Positions 35,293 to 43,212 of a DNA stretch of 64,000 bases are shown piece by piece (position 1 is the stretch's first letter; each line of letters starts with the position of its first letter). The stretch spans positions 1 to 64,000 of the forward strand of contig NZ_PVTF01000008.1 of the NCBI RefSeq assembly GCF_003002815.1, given 5' to 3'. The position numbers and the translations under genes are program-made. The notes below the pieces were generated by a model. That model had not been told where the DNA came from. It did no database searches and worked only from the letters and a program-made list of their open reading frames with translations. The DNA comes from Umezawaea tangerina (lineage in GTDB: Bacteria; Actinomycetota; Actinomycetes; Mycobacteriales; Pseudonocardiaceae).

Positions 35293-36246
35293 ATGCGCGC
35301 ACAGCCTCAGCCGTCCGGTGATCAGTCCGACGAGGTGTCCGGCCGCCTCCACACCACCGTCGAGATCGCCTCGCAGCCCGACTGCTGGCGACGGGCCGCG
35401 GAGGTGGCGGCCGATCCCGCGACCGCGCGGGCGCTACCGCGCCGGGGTGAGCGCGTCGCCGTGGTCGGCTGCGGCACCTCGCTGTTCATGGCGCAGGCCT
35501 ACGCCCGGCTGCGCGAGGACGCGGGCCAGGGCGAGACCGACGCGTTCGCCGCCTCGGAGATGCCCGCGGGCCGCTCCTACGACCGCGTCGTGGCGCTGAC
35601 CAGGTCGGGCACGACCACCGAGATCCTGGAGGTCCTCGCCCGGCTGCGGGCCGACTCCCCGTCCACGCCGACGGTGGCGGTCGTGGCCGACCCGGAGACC
35701 CCGGTCATGGCGCTGGCCGGCGACGTCGTCGTGCTCGACTTCGCCGACGAGAGGTCCGTGGTGCAGACCCGGTTCGCCACGACGGCGGTCGCGCTGCTGC
35801 GCGCCCACCTCGGCGAGGACCTGAGCCGCGCCATCGCCGACGCCGAGCGGTCACTGGCCGAACCGCTGCCCGCCGGGGTCGCCCAGCGCGGGCAGTTCAC
35901 CTTCCTGGGCGCGGGCTGGACCACCGGTCTCGCGGCGGAGGCGGCGCTCAAGATGCGCGAGGCGTCGTTGAGCTGGGCCGAGTCCTACCCGGCCGCGGAG
36001 TACCGGCACGGTCCCATCGCGATCACCGACTCCGGCTCGGCGGTGTGGGTGCTCGGCACCCCGCCCACGGGCCTCGACCAGCAGGTCGGAGCCACCGGCG
36101 GCCTGTGGGTCGCCCGCGACCGGGACCCGCTGGCCGAGCTGGTCGCGATCCACCGGCTGGCGGTGGAGGTCGCGCTGGCGCGCGGGCTCAACCCCGACAC
36201 CCCGCGCAACCTGACCAGGTCCGTCATCCTGCGCAGCACCGCCTGA
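35293..36246 (+). CDS. SIS-domain sugar isomerase/deaminase (AgaS-like)
   Basis: A 317-residue protein with two SIS phosphosugar-binding domains, like the isomerase half of GlmS and like AgaS. Motifs: VVGCGTSLFMAQAY near residue 56, LTRSGTTTEILE near 104 (phosphate-binding Ser/Thr cluster), a second GAGWTTGLAAEAALKMREASLSWAESYPAAEYRHGP near 215-250 carrying the family's Glu and His. In the galactosamine pathway AgaS turns galactosamine-6-phosphate into tagatose-6-phosphate with loss of ammonia. The surrounding PfkB, GatY-type aldolase and DeoR genes support that role. The transcript is probably leaderless. Confidence 0.9.
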   Translation: MRAQPQPSGDQSDEVSGRLHTTVEIASQPDCWRRAAEVAADPATARALPRRGERVAVVGCGTSLFMAQAYARLREDAGQGETDAFAASEMPAGRSYDRVVALTRSGTTTEILEVLARLRADSPSTPTVAVVADPETPVMALAGDVVVLDFADERSVVQTRFATTAVALLRAHLGEDLSRAIADAERSLAEPLPAGVAQRGQFTFLGAGWTTGLAAEAALKMREASLSWAESYPAAEYRHGPIAITDSGSAVWVLGTPPTGLDQQVGATGGLWVARDRDPLAELVAIHRLAVEVALARGLNPDTPRNLTRSVILRSTA

Positions 36247-36251
36247 CCGCC

Positions 36252-37139
36252 GTGCGGGCACTCACCGTCACGCTCAACGCGGCCCTCGACGTGACCTACC
36301 CCGTCGACCGGCTCACCGCGGGCGCCACCCACCGGGTCGGCGACCCCGCCGTCCGGGCGGGCGGCAAGGGCGTCAACGTCGCCAGGGTCCTGCGGGCGCT
36401 CGACGTGGCGGTCGTCGCGACCGGGCTCGCGGGCGGCTGCGCCGGGACGCTGCTCGCCGCCGACCTCGCCGCGGCGGGCGTGGCCGAGGCGATGTTCCCG
36501 ATCAAGGGCGAGACCCGCCGGACGCTGGCGGTGGTCGAGGACTCCGGCGAGGCGACGATGTTCACCGAGCCGGGGCCCGGCGTCACCGCCGCGGAGTGGG
36601 CCGGGTTCCTCCGGCACTACCGCCGGTTGGCCGCCGAGTCCGACCTGGTCGTGCTGTCCGGGTCGCTGCCGAAGGGCGTGCCCGCCGACGCCTACGCCAC
36701 CCTCGTCCGCGCCGCCGACGTCCCGGTGCTGCTCGACGCGGACGGCCCGGCGCTGGCGGCGGGGGCGGCGGCCGGACCGGCGGTGATCACGCCCAACCGG
36801 CTGGAGCTGGTCGCCGCGAACGGCGGCGGTGACCCGCTGGCGCTCGGCGCGGCCGCCGCGGTCGTGTCGGACGGCCCGGCCGGGATGACCGCCTACACCG
36901 CCGACGGCGTGTGGACCGCGGCGCCACCCGAACGGGTCGTCGGCAACCCGACCGGTGCCGGGGACGCGGCCGTCGCCGCCCTGGTCGCCGGGTGGCACCT
37001 GAGCTGGCCGGAACGCCTGGCCGAGGCGGTGGCCCTGTCGGCGGCCGCCGTCCGCTCCCCGCTGGCCGGGGACTTCGACCGCGACTTCTACGAACACCGC
37101 AGGACCCGTGTACAGCCGCGACGAGTGACCGAGGAGTAG
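36252..37139 (+). CDS. PfkB-family kinase (tagatose-6-phosphate / 1-phosphofructokinase type)
   Basis: A 295-residue ribokinase-fold sugar kinase. It starts VRALTVTLNAALDVTYPVDRL, with GGKGVNVARVL near residues 37-47 and the C-terminal NPTGAGDA anion hole with catalytic Asp near 233-240, which is the LacC/FruK signature. The expected reaction here is tagatose-6-phosphate plus ATP to tagatose-1,6-bisphosphate, feeding the next gene. It starts 5 bp after the SIS gene with GTG and is followed after 3 bp by the aldolase gene. Fructose-1-phosphate remains an alternative substrate. Confidence 0.9.
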   Translation: MRALTVTLNAALDVTYPVDRLTAGATHRVGDPAVRAGGKGVNVARVLRALDVAVVATGLAGGCAGTLLAADLAAAGVAEAMFPIKGETRRTLAVVEDSGEATMFTEPGPGVTAAEWAGFLRHYRRLAAESDLVVLSGSLPKGVPADAYATLVRAADVPVLLDADGPALAAGAAAGPAVITPNRLELVAANGGGDPLALGAAAAVVSDGPAGMTAYTADGVWTAAPPERVVGNPTGAGDAAVAALVAGWHLSWPERLAEAVALSAAAVRSPLAGDFDRDFYEHRRTRVQPRRVTEE

Positions 37140-37142
37140 AAG

Positions 37143-37967
37143 ATGCCGCTGGTTCCCCTCCGGGACCTGCTCGACCGGTCCGCGCCCACCGCGGCGTTCA
37201 ACGTGATCCAGATCGAGCACGCGGAGGCCATCGCCGCCGCCGCCGACGAGACGGGCGCCCCCGTGGTGCTCCAGATCAGCGAGAACGCCGTCCGCTACCA
37301 CGGATCGCTGGCGCCGATCAGCCGCGCCGCGCTCGCCATCGCCGCGTCCGCGGTGTCGCCGGTCGCGGTGCACCTCGACCACGCCACGTCCGAGGACCTG
37401 ATCCGCGAGGCCGTCGACCTGGGCTTCGGCTCGGTGATGTTCGACGGGTCCGCGCTCGGCCACGACGAGAACGTGGCCCGCACCGCCGCCGTGGTGCGGC
37501 GCTGCCACGGGCGCGACGTGTCCGTGGAGGCCGAGCTCGGCGAGATCGGCGGGAAGAACGGCGTGCACGAGCCGGGCGCGCGCACCGACCCCGACGAGGC
37601 CGCCCGGTACGTCGAGGCGACCGGGGTGGACGCGCTCGCCGTGGCCGTCGGGTCGTCGCACGCGATGCTCACCAGGACCGCCACCCTGGACTTCGACCTC
37701 ATCGCCCGGCTGAAGGCGGCCGTTCCGGTGCCGCTGGTGCTGCACGGCTCGTCCGGCGTGGCCGACGAGCACCTGGCGGCGGCGGTCCGCGCGGGCATGC
37801 GGAAGATCAACATCGCCACCCAGCTCAACAAGTTCTTCACCGCGGCGATCAGGGCCGGGCTCGGGGACGACCCCGTCCTCGTCGACCCCCGGCGCTACCT
37901 CGGTGCGGGCCGCGAGGCCATGACCACCGAGGTCGCCCGCCTCATCCGGGTACTGGAAGGTCGGTAG
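37143..37967 (+). CDS. Class II ketose-bisphosphate aldolase (GatY/KbaY-like)
   Basis: A 274-residue zinc aldolase. Signatures: N-terminal AAFNVIQIEHAEAI, zinc ligands in HLDHA (about residues 78-82), VEAELGEIGGKN near 132-143, and HGSSGV near 200-205 plus KINIATQLN near 220. It would split tagatose-1,6-bisphosphate (or fructose-1,6-bisphosphate) into glyceraldehyde-3-phosphate and dihydroxyacetone phosphate. Length and the HGSSG form fit the GatY/KbaY/FbaA branch. It is directly coupled to the PfkB and GH4 genes (3-bp and 0-bp gaps). Confidence 0.93.
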   Translation: MPLVPLRDLLDRSAPTAAFNVIQIEHAEAIAAAADETGAPVVLQISENAVRYHGSLAPISRAALAIAASAVSPVAVHLDHATSEDLIREAVDLGFGSVMFDGSALGHDENVARTAAVVRRCHGRDVSVEAELGEIGGKNGVHEPGARTDPDEAARYVEATGVDALAVAVGSSHAMLTRTATLDFDLIARLKAAVPVPLVLHGSSGVADEHLAAAVRAGMRKINIATQLNKFFTAAIRAGLGDDPVLVDPRRYLGAGREAMTTEVARLIRVLEGR

Positions 37968-39272
37968 ATGCTCACCATCGCGTTCATCGGCGCGGGCTCC
38001 GTGGAGTTCACGCGCCAGCTCCTCCGCGACCTCCTGTCGTTCCCCGAGCTGGCCGACGTGACGATCGCCCTGCACGACATCGACGGCGAACGGCTCGCGG
38101 TCGCCGAGGCGCTGGCCCGGCACACCGCCGAGGCGTGCGGGGCGAAGCCGCACGTCGTGTCCTCGCTGTCGCGCCGCAAGGTGCTGGAGGGCGCCGACGT
38201 CGTGATCAACATGGTCGCGGTCGGCGGCCACGCCGCCACCCTGACCGACTTCGACGTGCCCGAGTCCTTCGGCCTGCGGCAGACGATCGGCGACACGCTC
38301 GGCATCGGCGGCATCTTCCGGGCCCTGCGGACGTTCCCGCTGCTGGAAGGGCTGGCCGCGGACATGCTCGCGGTGTGCCCGGACGCGTGGCTGCTCAACT
38401 ACACCAACCCGATGGCGATGAACGTCCAGTACCTGGCCGCCGTCGCGCCGCGGCTGAAGGTCGTCGGGCTGTGCCACTCCGTCTACTGGACGATCCGCGA
38501 CCTCAGCGGGCTGGTCGGCGTCCCGTACGAGGAGGTCGACTACCTGTCCGCGGGCGTGAACCACCAGGCGTGGGTGCTGCGCTGGGAGTTCGAGGGCCGC
38601 GACCTCTACCCGGCGCTCGACGCGGCGATCGCCGCCGACCCCGAGCTGGCCCGGCGGGTGCGGGTGGACATGTACCGGCGCCTGGGCCGCTACCCGACCG
38701 AGACCAGCGAGCACTCCTCCGAGTACGTGCCCTGGTACCTGCGGCACGACTCCGAGGTCGAGCGGCTGCGCATCCCCGTCCGCGACTACGCCGGGATCAG
38801 CGCGGCGAACCTCGCCGAGTACGAGGGGCTGCGCGACCGGATCGCGTCCGGCGAGGCCCCGCCGCCGGTGCTCGACGAGGACGCCACCGAGTACGCCCCG
38901 CAGGTCGTGCACAGCCTGGTGACCGGGAAGCTCCGCACCATCCAGGTGAACACGGTCAACCACGGCCTGATCGACAACCTGCCCGCCGGGGCGGCCGTCG
39001 AGGTGCCCGCGACGCTGGACCGCCTCGGCGTGCACCCGCACCGCGTCGGCGCGCTCCCGCCGCAGCTGGCCGCGCTCAACCGCGGCTTCCTCAACGTGGT
39101 CGAGCTGACCGTCGCCGCGGCGGTGGAGGGCGACCCCGCCCACGTCCGCCACGCCGCGATGTGCGACCCCGCGACCGCGGCCGCGCTGACCGTCGACCGG
39201 ATCTGGGAGCTGTGCGCGGCGATGACCGCCGCCCACGGCGACCTGCTGCCCCCGGCGTTGAGGAGCACGTGA
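37968..39272 (+). CDS. Glycoside hydrolase family 4 (alpha-galactosidase MelA-like)
   Basis: A 434-residue GH4 enzyme, which uses NAD+ and Mn2+ for a redox-assisted elimination rather than a classical double displacement. The Rossmann GAGS is at residues 8-11, LLNYTNPMAM near 143, the metal-binding Cys169-His170 in GLCHSVYWT, and NHQAWV near 197. The CHS form points to the MelA/alpha-galactosidase-like subgroup that acts on unphosphorylated substrates. Inside the cell it could trim alpha-linked galactosaminyl oligosaccharides brought in by the ABC importer; that specificity is inference. The ATG follows the aldolase stop directly. Confidence 0.93.
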   Translation: MLTIAFIGAGSVEFTRQLLRDLLSFPELADVTIALHDIDGERLAVAEALARHTAEACGAKPHVVSSLSRRKVLEGADVVINMVAVGGHAATLTDFDVPESFGLRQTIGDTLGIGGIFRALRTFPLLEGLAADMLAVCPDAWLLNYTNPMAMNVQYLAAVAPRLKVVGLCHSVYWTIRDLSGLVGVPYEEVDYLSAGVNHQAWVLRWEFEGRDLYPALDAAIAADPELARRVRVDMYRRLGRYPTETSEHSSEYVPWYLRHDSEVERLRIPVRDYAGISAANLAEYEGLRDRIASGEAPPPVLDEDATEYAPQVVHSLVTGKLRTIQVNTVNHGLIDNLPAGAAVEVPATLDRLGVHPHRVGALPPQLAALNRGFLNVVELTVAAAVEGDPAHVRHAAMCDPATAAALTVDRIWELCAAMTAAHGDLLPPALRST

Positions 39273-39290
39273 GGCGCCTGGCCTGAACGA

Positions 39291-39345
39291 GCATGGGTGG
39301 TGCGTGTTTGATGCGAAATTCTGAACGTACGGGCACCACCCATGC
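39291..39345. promoter_or_regulatory. Long inverted repeat upstream of deoR-type gene
   Basis: A perfect 13-bp inverted repeat GCATGGGTGGTGC (39291-39303) with its complement at 39333-39345, arms about 42 bp apart. The right arm ends 14 bases before the regulator's ATG. It may be an autoregulatory operator pair (arms on the same DNA face, four turns apart) or a weak attenuator/terminator for the upstream operon. Confidence 0.55.
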
Positions 39346-39359
39346 ACTAAGGTGAGCGA

Positions 39360-40121
39360 ATGCTCCAGCAACAGCGCCTCGCCGCGATCCTCGAGCGGCT
39401 GGCCGACACCGGCTCGGTGAGCGTCGTCGACCTCGCCTCCGAGCTGGGCGCGTCCGTCGCCTCGATCCGGCGCGACCTCCAGTCGTTGGAGGAGCAGCAG
39501 CTGCTCAAGCGCACCCACGGCGGCGCCGTGGCCGCCGAGGTCATCTACGAGCTGCCCATGCGCTACCGGGTCGGGCGGCGCGAGCAGGAGAAGCGGCGGA
39601 TAGCGGAAGCGGCCGCGCACCGCGTCGACGAGTCCGTCCACTCGGTCGGCCTCAACGGCGGCACCACCACGACCGAGCTCGCCAGGCTCCTGGCCACCGG
39701 GCGCTCCCTGAAAGTCGTCACCAACGCCCTGAACATCGCCGCCGACCTCTCCGTCCGCCCGATGATCGACCTGGTCGTCACCGGCGGCGGCGTCCGCCAG
39801 GAGACCTACGAACTGGTCGGCCCCATCGCCGACCGCGCCCTCTCCGGCATCAGCCTCGACGTGGTCTTCCTCGGCGTCGACGGCATCGACGCCCGCGGCG
39901 GCATCACCACCCACGACGAGGTCGAAGCCCAGACCGACCACTGCCTGATGCGCACGGCCGACCAGGTGATCGTGCTGGCGGACGGGTCGAAGATCGGGAA
40001 GAGGGCGTTCTCGCGGATCGCGGACATCGGTGAGGTGAACGTGGTGATCACGGATGGGAGTGCGGCGGCGGAGGGGGTGGACCGGTTGAGGGCGGCGGGG
40101 GTTGAGGTTGTGGTGGTGTAG
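39360..40121 (+). CDS. DeoR/GlpR-family transcriptional regulator
   Basis: A 253-residue repressor. The N-terminal winged helix is at residues 3-57 (LQQQRLAAILERLADTGSVSVVDLASELGASVASIRRDL). The DeoRC sugar-phosphate-sensing domain runs from about 75 to 235, with NGGTTTTELARLL near 98 and the effector lysine-containing VLADGSKIGKRAF near 205-217. By its place and family (AgaR-like) it would repress the galactosamine locus and release on a phosphosugar. AAGGTGAG lies 5 bases before the ATG. The last 25 or so codons shift to G/T-ending silent sites as the sequence approaches repeat copy C. Confidence 0.93.
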   Translation: MLQQQRLAAILERLADTGSVSVVDLASELGASVASIRRDLQSLEEQQLLKRTHGGAVAAEVIYELPMRYRVGRREQEKRRIAEAAAHRVDESVHSVGLNGGTTTTELARLLATGRSLKVVTNALNIAADLSVRPMIDLVVTGGGVRQETYELVGPIADRALSGISLDVVFLGVDGIDARGGITTHDEVEAQTDHCLMRTADQVIVLADGSKIGKRAFSRIADIGEVNVVITDGSAAAEGVDRLRAAGVEVVVV

Positions 40122-40160
40122 GTGGGGTTGTGCGGGTTCTTTGGGGGGCTGGCTTTGGTT

Positions 40161-40490
40161 GTGTTGGTGTCCACCAAGTCGGGAAGCCCGGCCCCCGGCG
40201 CGCGATTGTCTCAATGCTTGATCTTGCTTGTCAAGACGATAGAGCTGTCTTGACAAGCAAGATCAAGCAGGAGGGCGCTGTGGATCGGGGGCAGAGGGGA
40301 AGTCTGGCTTCGCCAGCATCAGGCTTCGCCTGACCAAGCATCGAGCTGCGCTCGACAAGGCATCCTCGGCTGCGCCGTCGGACCAAGCATCCTTGCTTCG
40401 CGGCGGACAGAGCATCCTTGCTGCGCGGCGGACAAGGCCCCAGGCGCTTCGCGCCGGATGCGCGCTGGCGGGCTGCGCCCGACGTGGTGG
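40161..40490 (+). repeat. Dispersed structured repeat, copy C
   Basis: Third copy, same orientation as copy A, between the convergent DeoR and peptidase genes. The main hairpin is at 40215-40269 (23-bp perfect stem, loop GATAGAGCT). The mini-hairpin array follows, with copy-specific compensated changes such as CGAGC-TGCG-CTCG where copy A has CGGGC-TCCG-CCCG. The tail is the GT-rich run GGGGTTGGTTTGG... up to the peptidase stop at 40526, with spaced GG pairs that could form a quadruplex. It fills the gene-free stretch 40122-40525. Confidence 0.9.
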
Positions 40491-40525
40491 GGGTGCGGGG
40501 TTGGTTTGGTTGGTTTGGTGGGTGT

Positions 40526-43021
40526 TTACCTGGTGATGGTTATGTCGGTGTCGTTGAGGTCGAAGTAGATGTTGCCGATGGCTTCCACGCGGATTCGGCC
40601 CTTGGTGGTTTGGAGTCTTGGCAGGGTCACGGTTGCTGTGCCGTCGTTTCGCGTTCGTGGGCTGAGGGTGTGGGGGAAGGTGAGGCCGCCGTCTGTGGAG
40701 AAGGTGATGCGGACGGCGGTGGTGTTGATGGGGGTGGTGTTGGTGCCTGCGACGGTCCAGGTGACGGTTTGGCGGGAGCCGGCTTTGTAGGTGGGGGTGG
40801 AGGTCTGTGAGGTCACCAGGAACGGGCCGGCGGTGGGGGTGATGGTCAGTGCGGTGTCGGCGCTGCCGATGCCGCCGCCGCCCTGCCTGCCGTCGCGGGC
40901 GGTGAGCTTGAAGTGCAGGGTGCGGTCCTCGGTGATGCCCACCCAGTCGGGGGTGGGGAGGAACTCGGAGTAGCAGTCGATCAGCTCGGGGCTGAGGTTG
41001 GTGCCGCCGCCGGTTTCCGGGGCGGGTGGTGGGGGTGCGGTGGGGCAGGTGCCGGTGGGGGCGTTGGTGTTGTTGGCGGCGATCTGGGCGAGGTCGGGGA
41101 AGACGCGGGTGGGGTTGGGGGTGGCGGTGTTCTCGCCGGGGGAGTAGTACGTCAGGGCGTCGGAGTCGGTGACGGTGGCGGCGGTGCCGAACTGGCGGAA
41201 CAGGGGGCCGTTCGTCTTCCTGTTGTCCACCAACGAGGTGCCGGTCTCGCCGCCGCGGTCGTTCTGCTCCCACATGTACGTCACCGGGTCGCCGTCGGGG
41301 TCGTGGGCGCGGCCGGTGAGGGCGAAGGGGGTGCGGGTGGGGATGGTGTGGTGGGCGGCGGTGGTGACGACGGGGCGGTGGTTGCGGGTGGTGGTGACGC
41401 GGTGGCCCTGGTTGTCCTCAGGGCCGCCCTGGACGGCTTCGCCGACGAGGGCGGTCGTGCCGGTCGTCTCGATGCCGAGCGGGCGGACGTCGACGCCGGC
41501 CAACGTGCCGCCGAAGGTGACCTGGAAACCGGTGTCGTCGACCTCGGACGGGCGGTTGTAGGTGTTGTTCCCGTAGCCCGCGACCTCGACCTCGGCGCCG
41601 GCGGGCAGGATCGACGTGAGCGCGGCCTTGAGCGTCTCGGGGGTGTAGCCGGGGCCGTGGGTGATCGGGGCGGACCGGTGGCCGCGGAAGGTCAGCCGGA
41701 ACGAGTCGGTGCCGTCGAAGTCGCGCAGCGAGACGTTCTGCACCTCGTCGTCGGACCACGGGGCGGCCGAGGTGAACGAGGTGATCTCGGTGAGGCTGCG
41801 GTGCGACCAGTACGGGTCGCTGTGCCGCTGCAGGTTGTCCTGCTGGCAGATCCCGGCGTAAGCCATGATCGACGACCCGCTGCCCGGCTCGTAGGAGTCC
41901 TCGGCGCTGCGCTGGCCGCTGCCGCAGTTCCACTGGTCGCCGTTGAACGGGTGGTCGGCGCCGAACTGGTGGCCGATCTCGTGCGCCACGTAGTCCACGG
42001 CGAAGAAGTCGCCCACCGGGGTGGTCAGCCCGGTGCACCCCACGGCCTTGTCCTGGCCGCCGACACCGGGTGCGGCGGCGCCACCGCCGCGGACGCCCAT
42101 GGCGATGTGCCCGACGTCGTAGTTGCCCGCGCCGACGAGCTGGCCGAGGGCGGTGATGTTGTCGACGAACGTCCCGGTGCGGCAGGACTCGAGGTCCTCC
42201 GGGAGGAAGCAGGCCGTCGCGCCGCACGGCCCGTTCGGCCTGCTCGCCTCGGCGTCGGTGTTGAGGTTGGTCTTGTCCGTGGCGTCGACGAGCAGCAGCC
42301 GGATCGCGGTCTCGTCCTCGTACACCTGCGCGACCCGGTTGACCAGTGACGCCTTGGCCGCCGTCACGTTCTCCGCGCCGAAGTAGCGCGCGTACGACGG
42401 GTCCGTGACCAGCGCCAACCGGTAGGTGCGCAGCCGCACGGCCGACCCGGTGGCGGCGGCCTCGACCTGCCTCGCCACGTGCTTGACCTCGGTCTCCCGC
42501 AGCGGTTCCGCGGCGGTGAGGTCGTGGCCGTAGTAGCTGGCGTACAGGCTCTGGTCGCCGTGGAAGTACGGGTCGACGAACCACTGGCCCCGCGGCGACC
42601 GGACGGAGGCGTGGAAGCCGAGCGGGGTGAGGTCCGCGCGGACCGTCGCCGTCGGGTCGTCCAGGCCCCTGCCCGCGTAGGTCCGGATCTCCGGGTGCCG
42701 CGCCGCGAGCCCCGGTTCCATCACGGGCGTGTCGACCAGTTCGAACCGCTCGAACCCGCCCGAGGGCGTCGGCAGCACGACCTCCGGGTCCGTCGACCCG
42801 CGCAGGGCGCCCGCCATGCCCGACCGGTCGAGGGTGAACCCGGCGAACCGGTCGGTGTGCACCTCCGCGGGCCGGTCGGACCTGGCGGCGGAGGCGGTGT
42901 CGACCCCGGTCCACGGGTTGGCCGCCGCGGCGGCCGAGCCCGTCGGCGGGATCAGCGCGCTCACGGTGGCGGCGACCGCCAACGCGGTCAGGCCACGGCG
43001 TGTCGAGGAACGTGGTGCCAC
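40526..43021 (-). CDS. Secreted reprolysin-like zinc metallopeptidase (M12B-like)
   Basis: An 831-residue exported protease. Signal peptide about 1-34 (LTALAVAATVSALIPP...AAAA), a propeptide-like N-terminal region, then a catalytic domain with HEIGHQFGADH (about residues 345-355; three His and the catalytic Glu) and a Met-turn SSIMAYAGIC about 35 residues later. Paired cysteines surround the site. The C-terminal about 300 residues are Ig/cadherin-like beta domains (PVVTTAAHHTIPTRTPFALTGRAHDPDGDPVTYMWEQ). It would digest extracellular protein. The first 400 bp of the coding 3' end are strongly skewed in codon choice (G-poor silent sites) next to repeat copy C. Confidence 0.92.
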   Translation of the reverse strand: MAPRSSTRRGLTALAVAATVSALIPPTGSAAAAANPWTGVDTASAARSDRPAEVHTDRFAGFTLDRSGMAGALRGSTDPEVVLPTPSGGFERFELVDTPVMEPGLAARHPEIRTYAGRGLDDPTATVRADLTPLGFHASVRSPRGQWFVDPYFHGDQSLYASYYGHDLTAAEPLRETEVKHVARQVEAAATGSAVRLRTYRLALVTDPSYARYFGAENVTAAKASLVNRVAQVYEDETAIRLLLVDATDKTNLNTDAEASRPNGPCGATACFLPEDLESCRTGTFVDNITALGQLVGAGNYDVGHIAMGVRGGGAAAPGVGGQDKAVGCTGLTTPVGDFFAVDYVAHEIGHQFGADHPFNGDQWNCGSGQRSAEDSYEPGSGSSIMAYAGICQQDNLQRHSDPYWSHRSLTEITSFTSAAPWSDDEVQNVSLRDFDGTDSFRLTFRGHRSAPITHGPGYTPETLKAALTSILPAGAEVEVAGYGNNTYNRPSEVDDTGFQVTFGGTLAGVDVRPLGIETTGTTALVGEAVQGGPEDNQGHRVTTTRNHRPVVTTAAHHTIPTRTPFALTGRAHDPDGDPVTYMWEQNDRGGETGTSLVDNRKTNGPLFRQFGTAATVTDSDALTYYSPGENTATPNPTRVFPDLAQIAANNTNAPTGTCPTAPPPPAPETGGGTNLSPELIDCYSEFLPTPDWVGITEDRTLHFKLTARDGRQGGGGIGSADTALTITPTAGPFLVTSQTSTPTYKAGSRQTVTWTVAGTNTTPINTTAVRITFSTDGGLTFPHTLSPRTRNDGTATVTLPRLQTTKGRIRVEAIGNIYFDLNDTDITITR

Positions 43022-43148
43022 GTGGGTCTCTCCCGTCCGAACCGGTATGAGGGCGGCTCACATTGTCGCGGTGTCCGGCTCCGGGGAGAACTGCCGAACG
43101 TACGGAATCGGGGGTCGTCCCGATTGGCGGTCGGACCAACCCAGAAGC

Positions 43149-43177
43149 TTGATTTAATCCATGAACTAGTCAAGTAT
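43149..43177 (+). promoter_or_regulatory. Sigma-70-like promoter of the quinone reductase gene
   Basis: TTGATT (43149-43154), 17-base spacer, AAGTAT (43172-43177). The spacer contains AT-rich ATGAACTAGTC. The expected leader is about 29 bases, ending in GGAGAGG before the TTG start codon. Confidence 0.55.
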
Positions 43178-43212
43178 CTCCGTGAGTTGCCCATGTACCG
43201 GAGAGGGATCCC

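Noticed and set aside
35985-40256. A 1423-codon open frame on the minus strand across the sugar locus
   Set aside because: Shadow of five good plus-strand genes; no recognisable domains and no start signal.
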